Below, piece by piece: positions 43,959 through 54,582 of a DNA stretch of 64,000 nt. The notes beneath the pieces were generated by a model, which had not been told where the DNA came from, did not search any database, and worked only from the letters and a program-made list of their open reading frames with translations. The position numbers and the translations under genes are program-made. The DNA is from Fremontodendron californicum (lineage: Eukaryota > Streptophyta > Magnoliopsida > Malvales > Malvaceae), in contig JAULJL010000027.1 in assembly GCA_030761205.1 (NCBI GenBank), forward strand, positions 3,043,001-3,107,000, written 5' to 3'. The number at the start of each line of letters is the position of its first letter. The first letter of the stretch is position 1.

Positions 43959-44206
43959 GATTTTGGCAATTTGTGTATCTATGTCATGTACGTGTATTTT
44001 TTTACATCATAATCGTGTTTAAGGTGTTTTATATTTGTATAAATTTTGATGTGTTAATAATTTATATATATAGATTTTGACATATTCGTGTATTTGTGTC
44101 ATATTTGTTTTTTTTTTTTTTTTTTCGTGTTGTGTTTTAGTTATTTTTTTTCGTGTCATGTTCGTATCGTGTGATCATATCGTGTTCAATATTATCAGAT
44201 TTATAT
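43959..44206. repeat. CGTGT-rich dispersed repeat, copy 1
   Basis: Shares TTTGGCAA-type ends and internal ATTTGACA(C/T)(A/G)TTC, CGTGTATT, TTTTAGTTATTTTTTTCGT and ATCGTGT words with 45215-45404. It appears to be an old TIR element; ends are approximate. Confidence 0.55.
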
Positions 44207-44362
44207 GGAAAAGTGCTGATGATTAAAGATATGTGGCTTATTGGTGGATCTCTGATGTTGAATTTGCAAGGCAGGCTGTCTGGTCCTAAATTTTAAGATT
44301 CGAATTTGTTTTTTTTTTTTTTTTCAATTTTCCCCTTTCTCTTAAGGACATATAGCTTAATG

Positions 44363-44790
44363 TAGGGGTGTAGTCGAGTCAAATTGATTCATTATCAAGT
44401 TCGAGTTCGGCTCAAATCGAAAACTCGAGGCTCAAAATTTGGTTTGAATTCAATCGAGTTTTATTTTTCAACTAGAGTTTGGTTTGTAATTTATTCGAAT
44501 AGCTCAAACTCAGCTCGATAGGTTTGATTAGACTCAGTGAAAGTACAAATGTAGACATTAAACATTATATTTTAGTTATTTATTCTCATATACATCTTAA
44601 ATATAATAAAATATATTTAAAAAATAGAAGTTCGATTAGATATGTGAATCTCTTGAGTCGGGTATTAAAATACTTAAAACTGATTCGACTCATTACTTGA
44701 GTATACAAACTCAAGCTTGACTCTATAATAATGCATTGAGTCCAACTCAACTCAAGTAACTCACGAGTAGCTTAACATATTTACACCCTA
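44363..44790. mobile_element. hAT-type MITE, GAGCTCGAG-rich family, copy 2 (older)
   Basis: 428 bp, TAGGGGTGTAGTCGAG to ATTTACACCCTA. Flanks GCTTAATG and ACTTGATG agree in 6 of 8 bases. Diverged from copy 1 mainly by C-to-T and G-to-A changes (GAGCTCGA became AACTCAAG and similar). Confidence 0.8.
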
Positions 44791-45214
44791 ACTTGATGTA
44801 TGGTTTTTTTTTTTAGCTTAGTTTTTACCTCATTTGTATTAGCTTTGTTTGTTAACTGTTGGGAATATTCAGCATCATAGAGGATGCTGCCTGATATTAT
44901 TATCTGAAGGCCATTTAGCCGCCAAGAGTTGCATCTGATTGAGGAAGCATTGTTTTTCTAAGAACATAAATTATAATTTCTAAATCTCAAATCTTTGCAT
45001 CCATCAAAATTCTAAAAAAAAATAAAAATAAAGGTATTGGACCAGTTAACAAATCTGTAATCTTTAGTTGGATCTTAAAAGCCCATGAGCCCATCGGCCT
45101 AGTAAATACTTTCCCTGTTGGGCCTAGTGAATTATCATCATTCAGATTCACATTGATTGGCAAAAACATAGGGGTAAAAAAGAAAGAAAATTGATGCCTT
45201 GTGTTGACCACATG

Positions 45215-45404
45215 AAAATTTGTGTATCCGTATTACGTTTGTGTATTCGTGTTTAAAGTATTAAATATTTATATAAATTTTAATATGTTTATAATCGTGT
45301 TATATAGAATTTGACACGTTCACGTATTCGTGTTATTTTTTCGGGTCGTGTTTTAATTATTTTTTTCGTATCATGTAATCTTATCGTGTCGAAAGTTGCC
45401 AAAT
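45215..45404. repeat. CGTGT-rich dispersed repeat, copy 2
   Basis: Same word order as 43959-44206. The right end reads ATCGTGTCGAAAGTTGCC, whose complement resembles the left end of copy 1. Confidence 0.55.
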
Positions 45405-47033
45405 CTATGTGATGCTAAAACTGAAAAGAATTTAGTGGAAATTTGCTTTGTTTTAATTATTCTAATGAAAAGTTTATAATATATATATTAATGATAAATA
45501 AAAAGGAGTGATAATTCGAATTTTGAATCTCAATATTCTTAATAATAATAATAATGATGGTTGAATCATTCCTGAATATTATTATTATTATTATTATTTT
45601 AAAGTTGAACTTCTCTTTAAAGTTGAAGTCGACCTTAACTTACATGCATGAAGCATGATGCATCCCATCGGTATTTATCAGATTTATGTTTACAAAGATC
45701 TTTTGGACCACTCAATTTTAGCAATGACGAATGTTATTATACTGATAATTTGGTATTAATATTAATATATACCAAACACATTTGTGAGATTGGTATGGCA
45801 ACGCAATTTTTAGAATATACTATTTTTTTTAATTTAATTACGAGTTTCACCAAAATTGTTAAGCTTTTTTTAATCACATTTTGTGTTAAATGTGATATTC
45901 TCTATGTAATCTATATGTTCCAAAATTATTTCACCTGATAATCTTTGAATGGAAAAATCATGTTCAATTTTTCTAAAATTTATCTATTTGTCTTTTAAAA
46001 TAATGATTAAAAGATAAAAATTGACGATGACAATAAATAAATAAAAAAAAAAAACAAACCTTCTTGTTATAATAGAATCTGAATAACTTTGCCTCTCACA
46101 TGCAATAAGTACAATTTTCCATGGGTACTTTATCTGGATAACATGTCATAATCTTACGAATCCTTCAAAAGTTTTGACCGTCGGAAAAGATTCATAAGAA
46201 CTTACAAGTTTCAGCACCAAAATCTTTGTAACCAAAGAAACACCAAACTAGAAACATGAAGAAGAAAAATTAATTACATTCAAATTGGAAGTTCAAGTAT
46301 GTTTCTCCTTACTCGAAGTTAGTGAATAACTGAAAAAGAGAGAAAAAAAAACATTGTCATTGCATTGGAATATTTGCTCAAATTTTCTAAAATCAACCAA
46401 GGAGATGATAAACTTTCTGGATCTTTAAAGCAGATTTTTCAATAGTTGGGGGAGCCATGGCCACCATTTTTTTGCTGCTTAACTTCATTTAGATTTCTGC
46501 CAGAAACTGATCGTGTGGAGCCCCTGCTTGAATGGCTGAATGAAGGTTTTTTACTGTTAAAGTTAGACAGAAACCCCAGCCAGCCATTGATTATACATTG
46601 ACATTAATTTCTGATATAATAATGAAAAAAATTAGTAACCCTAACATACCTTTCATATTATTGAATACCTTCTGGGACTTATCCAAGACAATTTCAAAAA
46701 GCTTGGTAGCACAGTTTCTAGATTGGGAATTGCCTTTAACAAGGCCTTTGGGGCCACAACTTGATTAATGTAGGACCCCTTTGTGGGATCTTTATAGTAC
46801 AAATTGGTTATTGACAATTGCCATCAATGTCATATATATATGGACTTACTTTGCTAACTAACAATGACAATACAAAAGAAATTGATTGCATGGCCCCTTC
46901 TGCTGCTTTAAGAAAGGAATTAATTGGGGATATTATGAGGTTGATGAGCTTGATTCTAATTCACATTGTGTGCCACCAGCCTCCAATAATTTCAGTGAAA
47001 AAATTTCACCCAAGGATATATAATACTAAATAC

Positions 47034-47296
47034 TAATTTACTCATGGGTCGGATTGGACCGGGGTCTAAAGTTTTTTTCTTCCTTTACCTAAGCTCGGCC
47101 CTGGGCGAGTTCGAGCCAGCCCGTCGGCCTATTTTATTATTTAAAAAATTATTTTTATATAAATATTTTTATATTTTTATAATTAAATTTAAATAAAAAT
47201 AAATTTTTATTACATAAACAGTAATTCGGGCTGGTGTTGGCTCGAAATGAAAAAATTCCTATCCAGGCTCTGCCTAATACAGGCCGGACCTAATTT
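47034..47296. mobile_element. GGCCCGG-family MITE, copy B (right end damaged)
   Basis: The left end TAATTTACTCATGGGTCGG matches the family, and the AT-rich centre and GGGCTGG/GGCCGGACC right side are present. The terminal GAGCAGGTCTA is missing, and the next inverted-repeat element starts there. Confidence 0.65.
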
Positions 47297-47304
47297 TTTT
47301 TTTT

Positions 47305-48432
47305 CACTTTGGTACTCTAACTTTCTTGCCGTCAATCACATTGGCCTTTTGCCCTAACACCGTTAGTTAATGGCTGACTAGGCAAAAAACCAACCAATTA
47401 GAGCCTGACACGTGGCAAAACTGCCACGTCATCATATAAGAAAAAAAATTGAAAAAATTCAAAAAAATTATAAAAATCAAAATAAAATTTTTTAAAAAAA
47501 TCAAAATTAAAAACTAAAACTAAAAATAAATTATAAAAATTGAAAACTTTATATGTATATATTTTAAAATCTGTAAAAAAAATTAAAAAAATAAGAAAAA
47601 GAAATCTGAAAATTTTTAAATAAAAATGGAAAAATTAAAAAAAAAATCTATTTTTAAATTTAAATTTTTTATTTTTTTTAATTTTAAATTTTTAAAATTT
47701 TTTAAAATCTCATTTTCTTTTTTAAATTATAAAATTTTAAATTTTAAATTTTAAAAATTCTATTTTTTAAATTTAAATTTTCTATTTTCTATTTTTTAAA
47801 TTTTGAATTTTCATATATATATATATATATTATAAAAATAAAAAACCAAAATTTAAAATAAATTATAAAATCAAAAACTTTGTATATATATATATTTAAA
47901 AAGCTGTAAAAAAATTAAAAAATAAGAAAAATAAATCTAAATATTTTTAATAAAAATGAAAAAAATTTAAAAAATTCTAATTTTTAAAATTTAAATTTCT
48001 ATTTTTTAATTTTGAAATTTAACATATATTTTTTTAATTTGAAATTTCTATATTTAAAAAAATTATTTTTTATTTTTCTTTTTAATTTTGAATTTTTCAG
48101 ATTTATCTTTTGATTTTTTATAATTTTTATAATATTTTTATTTCTAAATTTAAAAAAAATTAAGATTTTGATTTTTTTTTTTAAAATCAATTTTTTATTT
48201 TTTTTGAATTTTTTGAATTTTTTTCACGGCACGAATGATGTGGCAAAACTGCCATGTGTCGGGCTCTGATTGGTTGATTTTTTGCCTAGTCAGCCATTAA
48301 CTAACGGTGTTAGGGCAAAGGGCCAATGTAATTGACGGCATGAAAGTTCGAGTACCAAAGTGACAAATTTTTTTTTCAGATACCAAACAGAGAATCAGCC
48401 TAAAGTACAAGGGCTAATTTAGTATTTAACCC
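47305..48432. mobile_element. Long inverted-repeat element with extremely AT-rich core
   Basis: Arms of about 150 bp at 47305-47455 and 48195-48366 are reverse complements. They contain CACTTTGGTACTC, TTGCCGTCAAT, CTAACACCGTTAGTTAATGG, GGCTGACTAGGCAAAAA and GTGGCAAAACTGCCACGT. The right end extends to TTTAGTATTTAACCC; the matching left tip is absent. The core consists almost only of A/T words. It probably belongs to a non-autonomous Mutator-like group, but the family is not certain. Confidence 0.75.
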
Positions 48433-48862
48433 TTTTTATATGTATATAACTTTTCTCATATTAAAATTATTTTATCTTATGAATTGCAACTACATCTATT
48501 TTCTTCTTTGTTATCTTTGTCTCTCTCTCCTTTAAGACATTTTTTTGTTATATATAATAATTTTAAATTTGAATATGTCCTTAGTTTATATTTTAAAAAA
48601 TAAATAAATGAGATATGTGATATTTTTTAATCCGTTTGTGGAGTTAAAAAACTCTACTATCAGGATAATCATCCTAATTAGATTCCATTTTAAACTTTTT
48701 TTTTATGAAAAGAAAAATCCTATGATCGACAATGCCAAGAGAAAAAACCAAAAATAAGAAACAAGCTTCTAAAAATCAAATAAAGATGAAAAAAAAACAG
48801 AGAATTGATGGAAATGTTGGAATAGATCTAGAAAAATGGTTAACCAATCTAGAAAAATAAAA

Positions 48863-49033
48863 GGATTTTGTTAATAAGTGTCTTGAGATTACCATATATA
48901 TTAAAAAAAAAATCAATGCATTGCAAATGATGTAAAAAATTATCAACTATTATATTTAATACAATATTATTATTATAAATAGTATATTAACTAATTTTAA
49001 AAAATATTTTTAAGACACTCATTAGTAAAATCC
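48863..49033. mobile_element. Mutator-type MITE, 171 bp
   Basis: Ends GGATTTTGTTAATAAGTG and CACTCATTAGTAAAATCC are inverted repeats. The 9-bp flanks AAAATAAAA are identical on both sides (48854-48862, 49034-49042), though low in complexity. A second, older copy is at 49991-50183. Confidence 0.75.
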
Positions 49034-49662
49034 AAAATAAAATGATTAGTTAAGAGAACATAATAAAGCAAGTATCCAAACATTATGGGATGTTATTACC
49101 TTTAATTAATGAGGGAACGCACTTGGGAAATAATAAGTGATAGAGAACCATATGAAATACCAAATTAAACTTTGGGATGTTATGCCATGTGGTCTGTTGC
49201 TACAATACTAGACTTTTAGTTTTAATGGTCAGGGATCAAACCCTGATAACCTTAAGATATCAAAAAAAAAAAAAAACACCAAATTAAAGCTTGACGACCT
49301 ACAGTTGAAGAAGAATCCAAGGAAAGTACTCTTTGAAAATGTTTTAGTATCACTATCACCTTCTAATTAGACAAAGATGAAGGTGATTAAGGCATGGAGT
49401 TTGAGGGCATGAAGAAAATATTATTAAAAAAAACAATGGGAAAATTACTAGCTTTGATTATGGAGAAAATATTGTCTAAATAACTTTTGTTGGCTTAAGC
49501 TGAGAAAAGTTTATTAGAGTAATTAATAATCAGCTTGATCAATAATTTAGGTTGGAAGAAAAAAAAATAACTTTAGTCTAACTGGACCATAAAACACAAT
49601 AATAAATGCGAGTTTAATTGTTGATGCCCACAAATTATTACTTAAGAATATATGGTTTACAA

Positions 49663-49986
49663 AGATCTATCCACGGGCCGGGTAGCCCATCAGGTTCGGT
49701 AGGTCCGGCCTTTATTGGGCAGGGCTTGGACATAGCATTGTAGTAATTCGGGCCGGCCCGGCCCGAATTACTATTTATTAAATAAAAATATTATTTTATT
49801 TTATTTAAATTTAATTTAATTATAAAATATATAAAAATATTAATATAAAAATGATTTTTTAATATTTTTAATATTTTTGAATAGTGAAACGGGTCTATAA
49901 GGACCGATCCGGACCCGGCCCGAATGGGCTTGGGCAAGAGAAAAAAATTCCAAGCCGCGGCCTGGCCCGGCCCATGGACAGGTAAT
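49663..49986. mobile_element. GGCCCGG-family MITE, copy C
   Basis: Begins near GATCTATCCACGGGCCGGG and ends GGCCCATGGACAGGTAA. AT-rich centre as in the other copies. The tips have diverged, so the ends are approximate and no target duplication was found. Confidence 0.75.
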
Positions 49987-49990
49987 AATA

Positions 49991-50183
49991 GGGTTTTGTT
50001 AATCGTTGTTCTCAGAATACTTTTTAAGATTAATTAATATATTATTTATAATAATAATATTGTATTAAATATAATAATTTATAATTTCTTTATCATTTTT
50101 AATATATTATTGAGTGAAGACATCATTATATTTATATATAATAATTTTAAAAAATGATTTTAAGGCACTCTTTAGTAAAATTT
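49991..50183. mobile_element. Mutator-type MITE, second copy
   Basis: GGGTTTTGTTAATCG at the left and GGCACTCTTTAGTAAAAT at the right match the 48863-49033 element, as does the internal ATATTATTTATAATAATAAT core. It immediately follows MITE copy C. Confidence 0.6.
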
Positions 50184-52000
50184 ATAAAAAAAATAATAAT
50201 AATAATAATAAAGAAGGTGAGATGGTGATTGCCTAGAATTGCATTTATGGGATTAGGCGTTTGCATTGAAAGAATTCACTTCCTCTCAAAATCTTTCAAT
50301 TTCAAATGTTGCTTAATTTGTGGTCCCTTATATAAAACATTTCACACATTATGTTTTGTTGTAATTGGTAGGATTTCAATTTTGCGTACTTCCTTTTCCT
50401 TAGTCTTGTTAATTTTTCAACGAGTATAAACTTATAGTAACATTCTCCTCTAATGAAAATGGGATCCTTCATATTCATTTTTCTAGAGTCGAGAAAAAAA
50501 AAATCAAGCAAACAAATAAATTTCTTTCCTTTTTTTTCTGCTAAAAATGTTAAACCTCTTATTTTGATTGTTCTAACGATCTACATACTATTATTGTGAA
50601 ACCTAAGATGGACCATTTAGTGAAATATTGCTTAAAGCCATTCATGTCTATCGATTTATTTTTTATTTTATTTTTGACAAAATTAGCATCGCCTATACGT
50701 TTTCAACAAGGGGAATATGACTCTTTTTGTCTCTCCCCTTTTACCCATTTTTCGTCAACATTGATGATGTCTTTTCGGTGGCGCGCTAACATGTTCGGTG
50801 ATATGAATTTCTAGTGAAATGAAAATGATAGATTAGAGAGCGTCGAAATTTGACCTTCGAAACGCGTTTCGATACTTAAGTCAGTAGAAGTCTGAGGATT
50901 GGTTAAGGCTGAAGGAAGAGCTATAAAAATGTAGAGGTCTCAAGGTGGGTATCTGAGATCGGCCCTCATTAGACCATTTATACTTGGGTCGGGCATTCCT
51001 TGGGACGCCACGTGTCGTCTGTTGTTGGAATTTGATAGCTATAAGTATGGGCGACCTTCTCTTAATAGGTGGGACTCGACTTGACCTCTAGAGAGCTGAG
51101 CAACGTTCACGCATCCTGTATGATGTTGATCTAGGCCGTCTTGTGTCTGCCGCCTTGGCATCTGAACTTAACGGGCTTAACAAACATCAAGGATGGTACA
51201 TTAATATTAGCCTTTCTCTTTGTTGCATTAGCCATGGATGAATGAATTTGAACTTAGTTTTTACCTCATTTGTTTTTCATTACCTTTTGTGAAATTTATA
51301 TGCAAAATAAATGTTAAAATGTAATAGTCGGATTTTTCGGTTATTCACAAAAGATAAATGTTTCATAAAATTAACCAACAATGATTTGATTTATTAATTG
51401 AGTATTAGCTTCTTAGTTTCATCGGTTAAAGTTCAATTCTTGATAATCGAAAATATTTCATAAAATTAAAATTTAATCATTACACATATAATTGTGAGTA
51501 ATCGGACAATCTAAAAATATATATATTAATAAGTATTATGAAAAATCTTATTCCCTGGTATGTTTACCGGCAAAGCTTTATACATTTGAGTATTTGACAT
51601 TTTTATAATTGTGGTGAAGAGAGAAAAGGGCCATAGTTGTGGTCCTGATGTAGATACGGAGAAGACTAGTTTTCTTGCTGTGATCCACAAAGAGATTTTG
51701 ACCTATGAGAGATGTAATAATTACAGCAGCCTTTCTGTTTTAGAAATAAGAACGTTTAGACTTGAAGCCATGAATAGAAAGTGCACTCAAAATTGTGAAA
51801 AAGTTTCTCACATGCCAAACTCTAGAGCAAGAAAAGAAACAAGAAAATCGATGCATCCAACTTGATGTAATCCTTGATTGCATCATCTTTCTGAAATTTC
51901 GGTGAAAAATGTCACTTATTTAGTGGTTTATGAGAAAAATTCTAAAGAAAGCTTTTTAAAATGAGCTTTTCGTAGGTTTCATTATATATGTAATTTGTAA
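50184..52000. other. Gene-free region, distal AG upstream
   Basis: No gene recognised. 50860-51200 is a block of mixed base composition (CGAAACGCGTTTCG, CGCCACGTGTCG, GACTCGACTTGACC) between AT-rich flanks, possibly an old LTR or other transposon relic. The weak ORF at 51611-51865 has no recognisable family. Confidence 0.4.
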
Positions 52001-52182
52001 TGTTTATATGTAATTTGTGTCATGTTTATATGTAAAAAAAAAAATTTACATGTAAAATAAAAATTACATAAATACATGACAGATTTGTCATGTTTATATA
52101 TAATTTATCATGTTTATATGTAATTGTCATGTTTATATGTAATTTGCCATTTAGATATATAATCTGTCATGTTTATATGTAA
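52001..52182. repeat. Short tandem repeat, TGTCATGTTTATATGTAATT type
   Basis: A unit of about 20-22 bp repeats with small changes six to eight times, interrupted by an A-run and an inverted copy (TTACATAAATACATGACA). Confidence 0.85.
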
Positions 52183-52282
52183 TAGAACCTATTTTAAACT
52201 CACCATAAGGGATCTGATCCTAGAACTCCTCGCTTTATGGTATCATATTAGGATATGATTATGCATTGAATAAAAAGTTTTT

Positions 52283-52416
52283 GTAGAACTCAAGGTTTAA
52301 TCCAGTTGGTTCATGCAGTCGCAAGGTAGAATTTAACAAATATGAGGTTTGAGTCTTAACATCTGCAACTCCTCATATTCTTAGACTGCGATCTCTTTTA
52401 TACCAAAAAAAAAAAA
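52283..52416 (+). mobile_element. Possible tRNA-derived SINE
   Basis: CCAGTTGGTTCATGCAGTCG resembles an A-box region and GAGGTTTGAGTCTTAAC a B-box, about 50 bases apart, followed by ATCTCTTTTATACC and an A-run. I saw no clear target duplication. Confidence 0.35.
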
Positions 52417-52635
52417 TTGTTTAGAAGATGGAAGAGGAAAAAAGAGCTAGCTCTCAAGGAAAACATGTTTGACATATGCTTCCAATGCTAAAGATAATTG
52501 CTTTGGGTCAAAATTTGCAGCATTATCAATCTCAACTTCTCTAAATACCAAAAAAATCAATCTTGTCTTCTAAATTCTAAGTCTTTTTAAGCCGAATTAA
52601 CTAATAACACCAAAAATGTATTTATTAATCATGAT

Positions 52636-52854
52636 TAAAGGTATTTATGGACCGGACCGGGTCGTGGACCTAATTTTTTCCACACCTTTTACTCAAATCA
52701 GACTCAAGCTAGGCTAAAAAAAAAATTTTTATATTTTTATAATTAAATTTAAATAAAAAATATTTTTTTATTAATAAATAATAATTTGAGTCAAGTCGGA
52801 CTTGCCCAGATTGAAAAATGGTTACAGGACCTATTCGACCCATGAACAGACTTA
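52636..52854. mobile_element. GGCCCGG-family MITE, copy D
   Basis: 219 bp. Starts TAAAGGTATTTATGGACCGG, ends CCCATGAACAGACTTA. Exact 8-bp duplication ATCATGAT at 52628-52635 and 52855-52862. Its termini have decayed while the duplication is intact. Confidence 0.85.
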
Positions 52855-52862
52855 ATCATGAT

Positions 52863-53935
52863 CATTAGAATTATATGTCCAGCACTGTTTCCAAAGATCG
52901 GATGACTCTTTTATCTTATATGAATTAATGTGTCTTTTTACTTTGGCTGAAGAATTAAGCTTACATAATCATCAGCATATTTATACTTTGAATTGATTTC
53001 GCTAGAGCATATTTTAATTCTGCAGTTTCTTTACGGATATGCTTCAGATTTTGATCCTCAAGTAGGCAAAATATTAATCTTAATCTTCCAATTCTTTGAT
53101 TACAAGAGTTGGTGCCGAAACTGCGTCTCAAACTATAAAAAAAAAAATGTTTTGGAAGTATAAGAAGCCCTGAAATCAAAGAGGATGGAATTATAAAGAA
53201 GCAAAAAAAAAAAAAAAATTGCATGAACAGATCAAGCCTAAAGTCAAGAGTGTATATAAAAGGCCAAATGTAGGAAACGAAACAAAGGACCATAAATTTT
53301 GTCGAAACTTGAAACAAAGTTCATTTCACTGGTAAATGGTTGTGATTAATGCCTAGCTAGTTTAGGTGGGTATGGCAGAGTGACAACTCCAGAATGATTG
53401 TCGCCATTGCTATTTCCCAACTGGCTACAACCATTGTAATGTCCAAATCAATTCCAATGCAAAAGGAGGTTAAATACTGTAGAAAAATCGATAAATAAAT
53501 ATTTTTTTTTATTTTTATGAAATTACAAGTACAAAAGAAGTTATAATCATAAGAGTATCACATTTATATAAGAAATTATTAAATTAAATCAAACAAACAA
53601 ATCAACAAATTATTCGATAAATCCAACATAAAATTGAATTAAATCCAAGTATGATAAGATTTGAACCTGAAATCTCCAAATTTTAAGACCTGTTAACCAA
53701 GGTCTCGTCGGCAATTCTAAAATCCTAATATATATATCTAAATTCTGAGTCTCACAGATATGAACAATTCACCATATAAAATTATGTTCCCAAAGCATAC
53801 AAGCTAGAGACCTTTTTTTATTCTTATAATTAACATGAGGAAGAAGGTTCTCTCACTTCTACTTCCATGGTTGATGATACCTCGGCTGAGAAAAAAAAAA
53901 AAAAGAGAGAGAGAAAGAGATGTGGGGTCTAACAG
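52863..53935. other. Gene-free region
   Basis: Nothing gene-like. On the minus strand, 53640-53715 reads like a tRNA-type B-box region (GATTTCAGGTTCAAATC), possibly a SINE fragment. Confidence 0.35.
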
Positions 53936-54224
53936 TAAACTTGCTCTAAGTGCCGGGTAACCCGCTCGATTCGTATTGAGTCGGGCCTAGATAGAGATAT
54001 TTTCATTTTGGATCGATCCGGCTCGGCTCAAATTATTATTTATGTAATAAAAATTTATTTTTATTTAAATTTAATTATAAAAATATATAAATATAAATAT
54101 AAAAATAAAAATAAAATTTTTAATATTATTTAAATAGTGAAAGGAGCTTGCAGGTCAGGCTTGGATAAGGGAGGGAAAACTTTTGGCCGACAGTCCTATC
54201 CGACCAGGCCCATGAGCAGGTCTA
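53936..54224. mobile_element. GGCCCGG-family MITE, copy E
   Basis: Starts near TAAACTTGCTCTAAGTGCC and ends GGCCCATGAGCAGGTCTA. Same AT-rich core as copies C and D. No convincing target duplication. Confidence 0.75.
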
Positions 54225-54362
54225 AGTCTGAGGATGCAGTTGGTTCAAAGAATTGGTGATCGAAAATGCAGTAAAATTTTCTCTCTTCTGTTACACTAGA
54301 TAAGGAGCGAAGCAGAGTTTCAAAACATAAACTGAAAATTTGAAGTTTTAGTGTACCAAAAA

Positions 54363-54582
54363 TAGACCTGCTCAAGGGTCGGGCCTAAACAAGTATTTTA
54401 GTGATCCGGGCCGGATTGTTCATATAATAAAAAAATATTATTATTTTTAATTTAATTATAAAAATAAATGAAAAAATATTTTTTTTAACATATGTCAACT
54501 ATAAATATGGGCCGACGAATCGAGCATGGATAAGGAAAAATAAAAAAAATCCGGGTCGCGGCCCGGCCTATGAGCAGGTGTA
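54363..54582. mobile_element. GGCCCGG-family MITE, copy F
   Basis: 220 bp, TAGACCTGCTCAAGGGTCGG to GGCCTATGAGCAGGTGTA, the best-preserved termini. Flanks ACCAAAAA and ACAAAAAA agree in 7 of 8 bases. Confidence 0.82.

Larger units (their letters stand above)
43650..47033. other. Gene-free region between the BHP-type kinase and the distal AG upstream region
   Basis: No gene recognised. Contains listed transposon copies, an AATAAT/ATTATT hairpin microsatellite at about 45540-45600, and otherwise AT-rich sequence. 46080-47030 shows nothing identifiable. Confidence 0.5.

Noticed and set aside
47460..48195. ORF of 63 codons (48190 to 47999) rich in Lys, Ile and Asn
   Set aside because: Low-complexity translation of the A/T core of an inverted-repeat element.
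49185..49276. SINE 3' end with an A-run (GGGATCAAACCCTGATAACC)
   Set aside because: A B-box-like word and an A-run are present, but no A-box and no target duplication could be found.
51611..51865. 84-codon ORF as a small gene
   Set aside because: No family resemblance, no clear promoter or conserved motif; its length is compatible with chance. Kept only as part of the gene-free region.
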